Source: Pseudomonas sp.
GTDB taxonomy: Bacteria; Pseudomonadota; Gammaproteobacteria; Pseudomonadales; Pseudomonadaceae
DNA: 6,247 bases
Assembly (NCBI GenBank): GCA_003527165.1
Contig: DPSI01000459.1
Location: forward strand, 1-6,247
Direction of reading: 5' to 3'
Of this stretch, positions 1-6,127 are shown piece after piece. Within the stretch, counting starts at the first letter, position 1, and the number at the start of each line of letters is the position of its first letter. The notes below the pieces were generated by a model that worked only from the letters and a program-made list of their open reading frames with translations, was not told the origin of the DNA and did not search any database. The position numbers were made by a program, and so were the translations under genes.

Positions 1-70
1 CTGAGAAACTGCCGGTATCCAGCACGTCGAGAAACAGCCTGAACTGGCCAGTCAGGGCATCGGCATCCAT
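1..70 (-). CDS. LysR-family transcriptional regulator, N-terminal fragment (cut by window edge)
   Basis: Reading the minus strand from the ATG at 70-68 gives MDADALTGQFRLFLDVLDTGSFS, 23 codons, before the window ends. The pattern of a short acidic N-terminus followed by F-L-x-V-x-D-T-G-S-F-S is the first helix of the winged helix-turn-helix DNA-binding domain of LysR-type regulators. The effector-binding domain lies outside the window. A GGAA (complement of 77-80) sits six bases upstream of the ATG as a possible ribosome binding site. The gene is divergent from the TauE/SafE transporter, with a 102-base gap holding a LysR-type dyad. That is the classical arrangement for a regulator that controls its neighbour and itself. 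The family call rests on only 23 residues and the context; the regulated compound cannot be told. Confidence 0.72.
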   Translation of the reverse strand, partial: MDADALTGQFRLFLDVLDTGSFS

Positions 71-82
71 GATTCGTTCCGT

Positions 83-99
83 TTTGCGTAAATTGCAAA
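83..99. promoter_or_regulatory. Putative LysR-type regulator binding site (T-N11-A dyad)
   Basis: TTTGC at 83-87 and GCAAA at 95-99 form a perfect 5-bp inverted repeat around seven A/T-rich bases. It contains the T-N11-A core (T85, A97) that defines LysR-type boxes. The site lies 13-29 bases upstream of the regulator's ATG and 74-90 bases upstream of the transporter's ATG. From there it could repress the regulator gene and activate the divergent transporter. The dyad is seen directly; its role is inferred from position and family habit. Confidence 0.5.
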
Positions 100-162
100 G
101 CCATTGTGCGTGCTTATGCATATACCCGCCATAGGTGGCTGGGTAGCATGTTCGTTTTATTC

Positions 163-167
163 GGGAG
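163..167 (+). promoter_or_regulatory. Ribosome binding site that sets the TauE/SafE start
   Basis: GGGAG at 163-167 lies five bases before the ATG at 173. The same frame stays open upstream to a TTG at 104, but no Shine-Dalgarno sequence precedes that codon. Starting there would also add 23 residues lacking family character ahead of the first membrane helix. The ATG at 173 is therefore preferred. Confidence 0.7.
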
Positions 168-172
168 CGGTC

Positions 173-928
173 ATGGAACTCGTCGAATTCGGGCTGAATA
201 TGGTGTTGGGTTTGGCGTTGGGAACGCTGGGTGGTTTGTTTGGGATCGGCGGTGGGCTGATTGCGATTCCGGTGCTGGGCGTGTTGTTCGATCTGGATCA
301 GCAAGTTGCGCAAGGTACGGCCTTGGTGATGGTGGTGCCCAATGTCCTGCTGGCCATCTGGCGCTACCATCAACGCAATCGTATCGACCCCCGTCACGCG
401 GCGGCATTGGGTATCGCCAGTTTTTGCTTTGCCATCGCGGGCGCCGCCATTGCGGTTTCGCTGGACGCCGGGCGCATGCGCATCGCTTTCGTGGGTTTTC
501 TCGTCGCTTTGGCTATCTATACGCTGTCGCGCGTTTTCTTTCGGCCACAGCCCGGCGGGACCGAGTTGCGCCACCCCTGGCCCTGGCTGGGAGTGCTAGG
601 CGCTGGCGCCGGAGCACTGGGTGGGTTGTTCGGCGTCGGAGGGGCGGTACTCGCCACTCCGGTGCTTACTGCAGTATTCGGTACTTCACAGGTCGTGGCG
701 CAGGGACTTTCACTGTCTCTGGCGGCACCAAGCACCGCCGTGACGCTGTTCACCTATGCGACCCATGGACAGGTCGACTGGTCGTTGGGATTGCCGCTCG
801 CTATAGGTGGTCTGCTCAGCATCAGCCTGGGCGTAAAGCTGGCGCATGCATTACCGGAGCGCCTGCTACGCCTCATGTTCAGCGGCTTCCTGCTGTTGAG
901 TGCGGTCATGCTGGCGCTTGAGGTCTGA
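173..928 (+). CDS. TauE/SafE-family (sulfite exporter-like) membrane transporter
   Basis: This is a 251-residue, very hydrophobic inner-membrane protein with about eight predicted membrane segments. Its hallmark is an internal duplication. GGLFGIGGGLIAIPVL (about residues 20-35) recurs as GGLFGVGGAVLATPVL (about 150-165). Each copy is followed by a related QVAQG-type segment (44-48 and 174-178) and then a P-N or P-S turn. These Gly-rich paired motifs and the length are typical of the TauE/SafE (DUF81) family, whose members move sulfite, sulfonates or other small organic anions. A short hydrophilic stretch (about 122-136) separates the two halves. No substrate can be assigned. The divergent LysR-type regulator suggests expression induced by a particular compound. 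The gene ends 19 bases before the stop of the convergent MATE gene. Confidence 0.88.
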   Translation: MELVEFGLNMVLGLALGTLGGLFGIGGGLIAIPVLGVLFDLDQQVAQGTALVMVVPNVLLAIWRYHQRNRIDPRHAAALGIASFCFAIAGAAIAVSLDAGRMRIAFVGFLVALAIYTLSRVFFRPQPGGTELRHPWPWLGVLGAGAGALGGLFGVGGAVLATPVLTAVFGTSQVVAQGLSLSLAAPSTAVTLFTYATHGQVDWSLGLPLAIGGLLSISLGVKLAHALPERLLRLMFSGFLLLSAVMLALEV

Positions 929-947
929 GCGCGTTTGTCGGGTATCG

Positions 948-2333
948 CTACGGGGCGGCCCGCCCCGGCCGGCGTATCTCGCGGCGGGCGCTGCGCACCA
1001 GACGAATGGTGAGGAGTATCGCGGCGCAGCTCAACCCGGCGATCAAACCCTGCCAGAGTCCTGCCGGACCGCTCGGCTCGCCGAACCTGTCGGTGAGACC
1101 GAACAGGTAGCCCACAGGCAGGCCGATCCCCCAGTACGCGAAGAGGGTGAAGATCATTGTCATGCGGGTGTCCTGATAGCCACGCAGGGCGCCTGCCGCG
1201 GTCACCTGAACCACGTCGGAGAACTGGAACAGCGCAGCATAGAAGAACAAGCTGGCAGCGACCGCAATGACCGCCGGATCGGTGGTGTAAATACGGGCGA
1301 TCTGCTCGCTGAACAGCAGCATGGCGCCCGCAGAGAAGCAGGCATAGACCAGGCTCGATACGATCCCCAAGCCAGCGACGAAGCGTGCATCTCGTGGCGC
1401 ACCACGCCCCAGCGCCTGGCCGATGCGAATGGTGATGGCCATACCCAGCGATAGCGGAATCATGAAAATCAGCGAAGTGAAGTTGAGCGCGATCTGGTGC
1501 CCAGCCACCACGGTCGCACCCAGGCCACCAATCAACAGCGCGATGACCGAGAAGATGCTGGCTTCGGCAAATACCGCGATTCCGATCGGCACGCCGACTG
1601 ACAGCAGACGGCTTAGCACCGACCATTTTGGCCAATCGAAACGGGCGAACAGCTGGCTTGGCTGGTAATACTCGGCTCGCCGCACCCAGAACAGCATGGC
1701 CAGTAGCATGAAGCCCATGACCAGCGCCGTTGACCAGCCGCAGCCAACGCCCCCCATGGCCGGCAGGCCGAACTTGCCGTAAATGAAGATGTAGTTCAGC
1801 GGGATATTCAGCGTCAGCGCGAGAATACCCACCACCATGCTTGGTCGGGTATGACCGAGCCCGTCACTGAAGCACCGCAGCACCTGATACAGAGCCACCG
1901 CCGGAAAGCCGCAGGCAACCGCTCGCAAATAAGCCATGGTGGGATCGATCAGTGCCGGCTCGACCTGCATCAGGTGCAGCACCGGTTCGGCATTCCACAT
2001 CAGCAATGCGAACAGCGTTCCGATGCCGAGTCCCATCCACAGCGCTTGCCGTACAAGAGGCCCGATCTGTTCATGCTGGTCGCTGCCGAAGCGCTGGGCG
2101 ACGTTGGGTGTCGTCGCCAGGATGATCCCCGTCACCAGCAGGAACACCGGAACCCAGATGGAATTACCCAGGGCGACCGCGGCAAGGTCGCGCGGGCTGA
2201 CGCGCCCGGCCATCAGCGTATCGACGAAGCCCATGGCGGTGTTCGCCAGCTGGGCGATCATCATCGGCAAGGCGAGGGCGAAGAGGGTGCGCAGTTCAAC
2301 GCGCACCCGTCTGAGTTTCAACTCAGTCGGCAT
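948..2333 (-). CDS. norM: NorM-like MATE family multidrug efflux transporter
   Basis: This 461-residue inner-membrane protein has about twelve membrane segments in two homologous halves, the usual MATE size and shape. It is read from the ATG at 2333-2331 to the TAG at 950-948. The first helix carries ALPMMIAQLANTAMGFVDTLMAG, a NorM-type opening. Three acidic residues known to couple cations in Vibrio cholerae NorM (Asp36, Glu255, Asp371) have counterparts at Asp38 (FVDT), Glu257 (FAEAS) and Asp373 (FSDVVQ), all with the same offset of two. This supports a NorM-type, Na+ or H+ driven exporter of cationic drugs and dyes. The tail is Arg-rich and cytoplasmic. A weak GGAA precedes the ATG by eight bases. 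I find no strong promoter in the 121-base gap to pdxB on this strand. The family is secure; the symbol norM (or pmpM) and the substrates are inferred. Confidence 0.9.
   Translation of the reverse strand: MPTELKLRRVRVELRTLFALALPMMIAQLANTAMGFVDTLMAGRVSPRDLAAVALGNSIWVPVFLLVTGIILATTPNVAQRFGSDQHEQIGPLVRQALWMGLGIGTLFALLMWNAEPVLHLMQVEPALIDPTMAYLRAVACGFPAVALYQVLRCFSDGLGHTRPSMVVGILALTLNIPLNYIFIYGKFGLPAMGGVGCGWSTALVMGFMLLAMLFWVRRAEYYQPSQLFARFDWPKWSVLSRLLSVGVPIGIAVFAEASIFSVIALLIGGLGATVVAGHQIALNFTSLIFMIPLSLGMAITIRIGQALGRGAPRDARFVAGLGIVSSLVYACFSAGAMLLFSEQIARIYTTDPAVIAVAASLFFYAALFQFSDVVQVTAAGALRGYQDTRMTMIFTLFAYWGIGLPVGYLFGLTDRFGEPSGPAGLWQGLIAGLSCAAILLTIRLVRSARREIRRPGRAAP
951..967. terminator. GC-rich hairpin at the convergent gene junction, possible bidirectional terminator
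   Basis: CGGGGCG at 951-957 and CGCCCCG at 961-967 pair perfectly in a 7-bp stem with a GCC loop. It lies 22 bases after the transporter stop and directly inside the last codons of the MATE gene. Neither strand has a T-run after the stem, so it is not a textbook intrinsic terminator. It could slow polymerase or protect 3' ends of transcripts from both convergent genes. The codons it contains encode a Pro/Gly/Arg/Ala tail, so it may also be a by-product of GC-rich coding. Confidence 0.35.
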
Positions 2334-2421
2334 TGCAGGGGTTCCGGATTGTATACAGAAGCGCGCTAGTCTACGCCGCGATCAAGCCTCTCGGGAAGGC
2401 AGCAGAGCGGCCCAACGCGGT

Positions 2422-2427
2422 CTAGAA
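2422..2427 (+). promoter_or_regulatory. Possible -10 element for pdxB
   Basis: TAGAAT matches the sigma-70 -10 consensus at five of six positions and lies 27 bases before the pdxB ATG. That would give a short leader of roughly 20 bases containing the GGAG ribosome binding site at 2444-2447. No good -35 is present at the proper distance (GCAGCA at 2399-2404), so the promoter, if real, is weak or assisted. Confidence 0.4.
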
Positions 2428-2454
2428 TGGGCGAATTAATGACGGAGCCCGCTA

Positions 2455-3600
2455 ATGCGCATCCTTGCCGACGAAAACATCCCGCTGGTCGACGCCTTTT
2501 TTGCCGAGCATGGCGAGATTCGCCGTATGCCGGGCCGAAGTATCAACCGAGCGGCGCTCGAGCAGGCTGAGGTGCTACTGGTCCGTTCGGTCACGCGGGT
2601 AGACCGCGAACTGCTCGAAGGAAGCGCGGTACGCTTCGTTGGCACCTGCACCATCGGCACGGACCATCTCGATATCGACTATTTCGAGGAGGCGGGTATC
2701 GAATGGGCGAGCGCGCCGGGGTGCAACGCCCGTGGTGTGGTCGACTACGTGCTCGGCAGCCTGCTTGCGCTGGCCGAGGGTGAGGGTGTTGAACTGGACG
2801 GTCGCCGTTATGGTGTCGTCGGGGCCGGGGAAGTTGGTGGCAGGCTGGTGGAAGTGCTGCGTGGCCTGGGCTGGGATGTACGTGTTTGCGATCCACCGCG
2901 CCAGGCCCGTGAGGTCGGTGAATTCGTCGGTCTGGATGAAATCCTCGCAGAGTGCGATGTCATCAGCCTGCACACGCCTTTAACGCTGGAGGGCGAGCAT
3001 GGGACGTTCCATTTGCTGGACAGGGCTCGCCTGGAGCGGCTGCGTCCAGGCACCTGGCTGATCAATGCCGCCCGTGGCGCTGTCGTCGACAACACCGCTT
3101 TGCGCGAACAGCTGGCCAGGCGGCCGGATATCCAGGCGGTGCTCGATGTCTGGGAAGGGGAGCCGCAGGTTGATGTCGAACTGGCCGAATTGTGCTGGAT
3201 CGCGACGCCACACATCGCCGGCTACAGCCTGGACGGCAAGCTACGTGGGACGGCCCAGATATATCAGGCGTTCTGCGCCAGCAAAGGTCTGGAGCCGAAG
3301 GTCGCGCTGGCCGAGCTGATGCCCGTTGCGCCGCTCTGCGGGCTTTCCTTCGATGCTTCGGCCAAGCCCGGGGACGTGCTGGCGACAATCTGTCGAGCCG
3401 TCTATGACCCGCGAAGAGACGATGCCGCCTTCCGTCGCAGCCTGAGCGAAGATGAGGAACAGCGCCGTACCGGCTTCGATCGACTGCGCAAGCAATACCC
3501 GCCGCGCCGGGAAATAGACGGCCTGCAGATCGAGTTCAATTCTGCTCAGGCCCGGTTGGAGCAGCTCGTGCGAGCGCTGGGCGCAACCTTGAAGCGCTGA
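2455..3600 (+). CDS. pdxB: Erythronate-4-phosphate dehydrogenase
   Basis: This 381-residue cytoplasmic enzyme oxidises 4-phospho-D-erythronate to 2-oxo-3-hydroxy-4-phosphobutanoate, the second step of DXP-dependent pyridoxal-5'-phosphate synthesis. It belongs to the D-2-hydroxyacid dehydrogenase family. The N-terminal part starts [10 protein letters not shown] and includes [13 protein letters not shown] (61-73). The nucleotide-binding fold has GAGEVG at 123-128. The catalytic triad is visible as Arg207 (NAARGAVVD), Glu236 (WEGEP) and His253 (TPHIAGYS). The segment from about residue 290 to the end, with [13 protein letters not shown] near 341-353, is the PdxB-specific C-terminal dimerisation domain, which separates PdxB from serine or other hydroxyacid dehydrogenases. 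The length is right for the family. GGAG at 2444-2447 lies seven bases before the ATG. The gene is divergent from the MATE pump and followed by dnaX after 114 bases; it is functionally unrelated to both. Confidence 0.96.
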   Translation: MRILADENIPLVDAFFAEHGEIRRMPGRSINRAALEQAEVLLVRSVTRVDRELLEGSAVRFVGTCTIGTDHLDIDYFEEAGIEWASAPGCNARGVVDYVLGSLLALAEGEGVELDGRRYGVVGAGEVGGRLVEVLRGLGWDVRVCDPPRQAREVGEFVGLDEILAECDVISLHTPLTLEGEHGTFHLLDRARLERLRPGTWLINAARGAVVDNTALREQLARRPDIQAVLDVWEGEPQVDVELAELCWIATPHIAGYSLDGKLRGTAQIYQAFCASKGLEPKVALAELMPVAPLCGLSFDASAKPGDVLATICRAVYDPRRDDAAFRRSLSEDEEQRRTGFDRLRKQYPPRREIDGLQIEFNSAQARLEQLVRALGATLKR

Positions 3601-3609
3601 TCCGGCGGT

Positions 3610-3666
3610 GGATGCGATTGCGGTGCGCAGCGGCGTTGTCCACGACAGGCTGGATGCAATTTGCGG
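3610..3666 (+). repeat. Imperfect direct repeat in the pdxB-dnaX gap
   Basis: GGATGCGATTGCGG at 3610-3623 recurs as GGATGCAATTTGCGG at 3652-3666, differing by one substitution and one inserted T. The start-to-start spacing is 42 bases, about four helical turns. The pair occupies much of the 114-base gap upstream of dnaX. It could be a paired protein-binding site or a chance duplication. I found no convincing sigma-70 promoter in the gap; the nearest -10-like word is TAGCAT at 3677-3682, without a -35. I also found no intrinsic terminator for pdxB. Confidence 0.4.
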
Positions 3667-3714
3667 CCTGCTCCGCTAGCATTACCCGTCCTCTGCTTTA
3701 TCCGCGATGGTGTT

Positions 3715-5718
3715 ATGAGTTATCAGGTACTAGCCCGTAAATGGCGTCCGCGCTCGTTCCGCGAAATGGTCGGGCAGACGCATGTGCTCAAGGCCCTGAT
3801 TAACGCGCTGGACAGCCAGCGCCTGCACCATGCCTATCTGTTTACCGGAACTCGCGGGGTCGGCAAGACCACCATCGCGCGGATCATCGCCAAATGTCTC
3901 AACTGCGAAACCGGCATCAGCTCCACGCCCTGCGGCCAATGTTCGGTCTGTCGTGAAATCGATGAGGGGCGTTTCGTCGATCTGATTGAGGTCGACGCCG
4001 CGAGCCGCACCAAGGTCGAAGATACCCGCGAGCTGCTGGACAATGTGCAGTACGCGCCAAGCCGCGGTCGCTACAAGGTCTACCTGATCGACGAAGTGCA
4101 CATGCTGTCGTCGCATTCGTTCAACGCGCTGCTCAAGACGCTCGAAGAGCCGCCGCCCCACGTCAAGTTCCTGCTGGCCACAACGGACCCGCAGAAGCTG
4201 CCGGTGACCATTCTCTCGCGTTGCCTGCAATTCTCGCTGAAGAACATGCCACCCGAGCGGGTGGTCGAGCATCTGACCCACGTGCTTGGCGTCGAGCAGG
4301 TGCCCTTCGAGGAAGATGCGCTCTGGTTGCTTGGCCGCGCCGCCGACGGCTCGATGCGTGATGCCATGAGTCTGACCGATCAGGCCATCGCCTTCGGCGA
4401 AGGCAAGGTGCTCGCGGCCGATGTCCGTAGCATGCTCGGTACGCTCGATCACGGGCAGGTTTATGGTGTGCTGCAGGCGCTGCTGGAAGGCGATGCCCGT
4501 GCGCTGCTCGAAGCGGTTCGTCATCTCGCCGAGCAAGGCCCCGACTGGGGTGGCGTGCTGGCCGAGATGCTCAACGTATTGCACCGCGTCGCTGTCGCGC
4601 AGGCGTTACCGGATGCGGTGGACAACGGGCAGGGCGATCGCGACCGGGTGTTGGCGCTGGCACAGGCGCTACCGGCCGAGGATGTACAGTTTTATTACCA
4701 GATGGGCCTGATCGGCCGGCGTGATCTGCCGCTGGCGCCCGACCCGCGTAGCGGCTTCGAAATGGTTCTGTTGCGTATGCTCGCGTTCCGGCCCGCCGAC
4801 AATGAAAACACGCCGCGAACACCGCTAAAGAGCTTGGGAGTCAGTCCGGCCACGACTGATTCCAGACCAACCGAAGTGGCCGGTACGGCACCATTGGCTG
4901 CGCCGGTCCCGGAGATGGCTGTTACGCCCGTGACGCCAGTACAATCGGCTGTCGTTGCCTCCCCACCTGCGCAACAGCCGGAGCCGTCTGCGCCCAAGGC
5001 CGAACCGTCGGCTGCGTCGCCCGACCCCGCGCCGCCTTCGCCCGCGCTTCCGGTTGTCGACGTACCTTGGAACGAGCCGCCGGACACGCCGCCGATCGCT
5101 GTGGAAAGCGAGGCGCTGGAGCAGCGAGCCGCGCCGATCGATGAGCCTGAACACTTGGCTGCAGTGGTCGAAGTGAACGAGCCGGACGATGACGAGCCGC
5201 CGCTCACCGATGAGGATTACTTCGAGGTCGAAACCCAGGCCGAAGCCTATCTCGATGGGCTGGATGATCTGGCGTCGGAACCGCAGGCCGTCGAGCCGGC
5301 GCCTGCGATCGAGCCCGCGACCGGACTGGCCGCGGAGTGGCTCGATATTTATCTTAAGCTTGGCCTGGGTGGCTTGACCGGCAGCATCGCGGCCAATTGC
5401 ACGCTAATTTCCGTAGACGGTGATCGCTGGCTCATGCACCTGGACCCGGCGCAAAGTGCGCTGTTCAACGCAACTCAGCATCGACGCCTAAACGATGCCC
5501 TGAATCAATACCACGGGCGCATACTGCAGCTGGATATCGAATTGCAGACGCCGCAACAGGAAACGCCTGCTCAGGCCGCTGCGCGACGCCGCGGTGAGCG
5601 CCAGCGGGCGGCGGAGCAGTCGATCCAGGCCGATCCCGTGGTGCAGCAACTGATGCAGCAGTTCGCCGCTGTCATTCGCGACGGTACCATCGAACCCGTA
5701 GAACACTCCGAACCCTGA
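3715..5718 (+). CDS. dnaX: DNA polymerase III subunits tau (and probably gamma), clamp-loader ATPase
   Basis: The 667-residue tau subunit loads the beta clamp and ties the core polymerases and helicase together at the replication fork. The ATG at 3715 gives the family-typical MSYQVLARKWRPRSF; the frame is open 18 codons upstream, but that extension has no family character. The AAA+ module shows Walker A GTRGVGKT (45-52), a zinc module with Cys64, Cys73, Cys76 and Cys79, Walker B LIDEVH (124-129), the sensor-1 region LLATTDP (153-159), the SRC motif (168-170) and a sensor-2 Arg215 in GSMRDA. The oligomerisation domain ends near 360. A Pro/Ala/Glu-rich linker (about 362-535) follows, then the tau-specific domain (about 540-667) that binds the polymerase alpha subunit. 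A probable -1 frameshift site lies at codons 371-372, at the start of the linker. The ribosome binding site is weak (GATGG). ybaB starts 15 bases downstream. Confidence 0.96.
   Translation: MSYQVLARKWRPRSFREMVGQTHVLKALINALDSQRLHHAYLFTGTRGVGKTTIARIIAKCLNCETGISSTPCGQCSVCREIDEGRFVDLIEVDAASRTKVEDTRELLDNVQYAPSRGRYKVYLIDEVHMLSSHSFNALLKTLEEPPPHVKFLLATTDPQKLPVTILSRCLQFSLKNMPPERVVEHLTHVLGVEQVPFEEDALWLLGRAADGSMRDAMSLTDQAIAFGEGKVLAADVRSMLGTLDHGQVYGVLQALLEGDARALLEAVRHLAEQGPDWGGVLAEMLNVLHRVAVAQALPDAVDNGQGDRDRVLALAQALPAEDVQFYYQMGLIGRRDLPLAPDPRSGFEMVLLRMLAFRPADNENTPRTPLKSLGVSPATTDSRPTEVAGTAPLAAPVPEMAVTPVTPVQSAVVASPPAQQPEPSAPKAEPSAASPDPAPPSPALPVVDVPWNEPPDTPPIAVESEALEQRAAPIDEPEHLAAVVEVNEPDDDEPPLTDEDYFEVETQAEAYLDGLDDLASEPQAVEPAPAIEPATGLAAEWLDIYLKLGLGGLTGSIAANCTLISVDGDRWLMHLDPAQSALFNATQHRRLNDALNQYHGRILQLDIELQTPQQETPAQAAARRRGERQRAAEQSIQADPVVQQLMQQFAAVIRDGTIEPVEHSEP
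4827..4863 (+). promoter_or_regulatory. Putative programmed -1 frameshift site in dnaX (A_AAG plus stem-loop)
   Basis: In the dnaX frame, codons 371-372 read CTA AAG (4825-4830), giving the tetramer A_AAG, on which a lysyl-tRNA can re-pair one base back as AAA. Six bases later, GGAGTCAGTC (4837-4846) pairs with GACTGATTCC (4854-4863) in a 10-bp stem with one G-U pair and a seven-base loop. After a -1 shift the ribosome reads GAG CTT GGG AGT CAG TCC GGC CAC GAC and stops at TGA (4857-4859). This would give a 381-residue product with the whole ATPase and oligomerisation region but no tau tail. Stimulatory stem-loops a few bases after the slip site are standard for bacterial -1 frameshifting, including E. 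coli dnaX. The canonical A AAA AAG heptamer and an upstream Shine-Dalgarno-like stimulator are both missing here. The elements are seen; their function is inferred. Confidence 0.55.
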
Positions 5719-5733
5719 TCCGAGGTAAATCCC

Positions 5734-6060
5734 ATGATGAAAGGTGGCATGGCCGGCCTGATGAAGCAGGCGCAGCAGATGCAGGAAAAAATGCAGAAAA
5801 TGCAGGAGGAGTTGGCCAACGCTGAGGTCACCGGCCAGTCCGGCGCCGGCCTGGTGAGCGTTGTGATGAACGGTCGACACGACGTCAAGCGCGTCAGCCT
5901 GGATGACAGCCTGATGCAGGAAGACAAAGAAATCCTCGAAGACCTGATCGCCGCTGCGGTGAATGATGCGGTGCGCAAGATCGAGCAGAACAGCAAGGAG
6001 AAAATGGCGGGTATGACCGATGGCATGCAGCTTCCGCCGGGTTTCAAGATGCCGTTCTAA
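5734..6060 (+). CDS. ybaB: YbaB/EbfC-family nucleoid-associated DNA-binding protein
   Basis: This 108-residue protein belongs to a family of small homodimers that bind DNA with a tweezer-like coiled-coil fold and coat the nucleoid. The N-terminal half (about 6-30) is a Met/Gln/Lys-rich amphipathic helix. It is followed by the family core with [14 protein letters not shown] (34-47) and the helix [16 protein letters not shown] (67-82). The tail LPPGFKMPF is also typical. The start is one of two adjacent ATGs (5734 or 5737); GAGGT at 5722-5726 sits seven bases before the first. The gene follows dnaX by 15 bases and precedes recR, an order found in many bacteria. This suggests co-transcription and a role tied to replication or recombination, though the exact function is still unclear. 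Confidence 0.94.
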   Translation: MMKGGMAGLMKQAQQMQEKMQKMQEELANAEVTGQSGAGLVSVVMNGRHDVKRVSLDDSLMQEDKEILEDLIAAAVNDAVRKIEQNSKEKMAGMTDGMQLPPGFKMPF

Positions 6061-6075
6061 GCAGCTACGAGCTGC
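6061..6075 (+). other. Small perfect hairpin right after the ybaB stop
   Basis: GCAGCT (6061-6066) and AGCTGC (6070-6075) form a perfect 6-bp stem with an ACG loop, starting on the first base after the ybaB stop codon. No T-run follows, so it is unlikely to be a full intrinsic terminator. A role in mRNA 3'-end stability or attenuation between ybaB and recR is possible but only inferred. Confidence 0.4.
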
Positions 6076-6106
6076 AGGTAACAAGCTTTAAATAAAAGCC
6101 TGCTTG

Positions 6107-6127
6107 AAGCGGCGAGACTGGTCGCTT
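6107..6127 (+). other. Imperfect hairpin upstream of the heptamer array
   Basis: AAGCGGC (6107-6113) pairs with GTCGCTT (6121-6127) in a 7-bp stem with one G-U pair and a seven-base loop. Its 3' arm overlaps the first unit of the heptamer array. No T-run follows on this strand. It might fold in the recR leader, but no function can be assigned. Confidence 0.3.

Noticed and set aside
104..172. Upstream TTG start extending the TauE/SafE protein by 23 residues
   Set aside because: There is no ribosome binding site before the TTG, the added residues lack family character, and it would run close to the LysR-type dyad. The ATG at 173 has GGGAG five bases upstream.
2350..2357. Palindrome TGTATACA near the MATE start as an operator or -10 element
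   Set aside because: Eight-base palindromes are expected by chance many times in a window this size, no properly spaced -35 is present, and a start there would leave almost no leader.
754..2439. Long open frames overlapping the MATE gene on both strands
   Set aside because: They are shadows of a GC-rich gene. Their translations are rich in Arg, Pro and Gln with no family motifs, and the MATE frame alone explains the codon pattern.
3661..3714. Upstream extension of the dnaX frame by 18 codons
   Set aside because: The extension does not resemble DnaX N-termini, whereas the ATG at 3715 gives the standard opening.
3601..3714. A 4.5S signal-recognition RNA gene upstream of dnaX
   Set aside because: I looked for the conserved GGAAGGAAGCAGCC-type core and a matching long hairpin on both strands and found neither. 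The gap is also rather short.
3730..5207. Long minus-strand open frames opposite dnaX, including a Ser/Gly-rich one
   Set aside because: They mirror dnaX codons; the Ser/Gly-rich one is the complement of the Pro/Ala-rich linker. No ribosome binding site or family motif supports them.
6082..6106. Intrinsic terminator after ybaB made from CAAGC/GCTTG with an A/T-rich middle
   Set aside because: The stem is only 5 bp with a 15-base loop, and no T-run follows on the coding strand.
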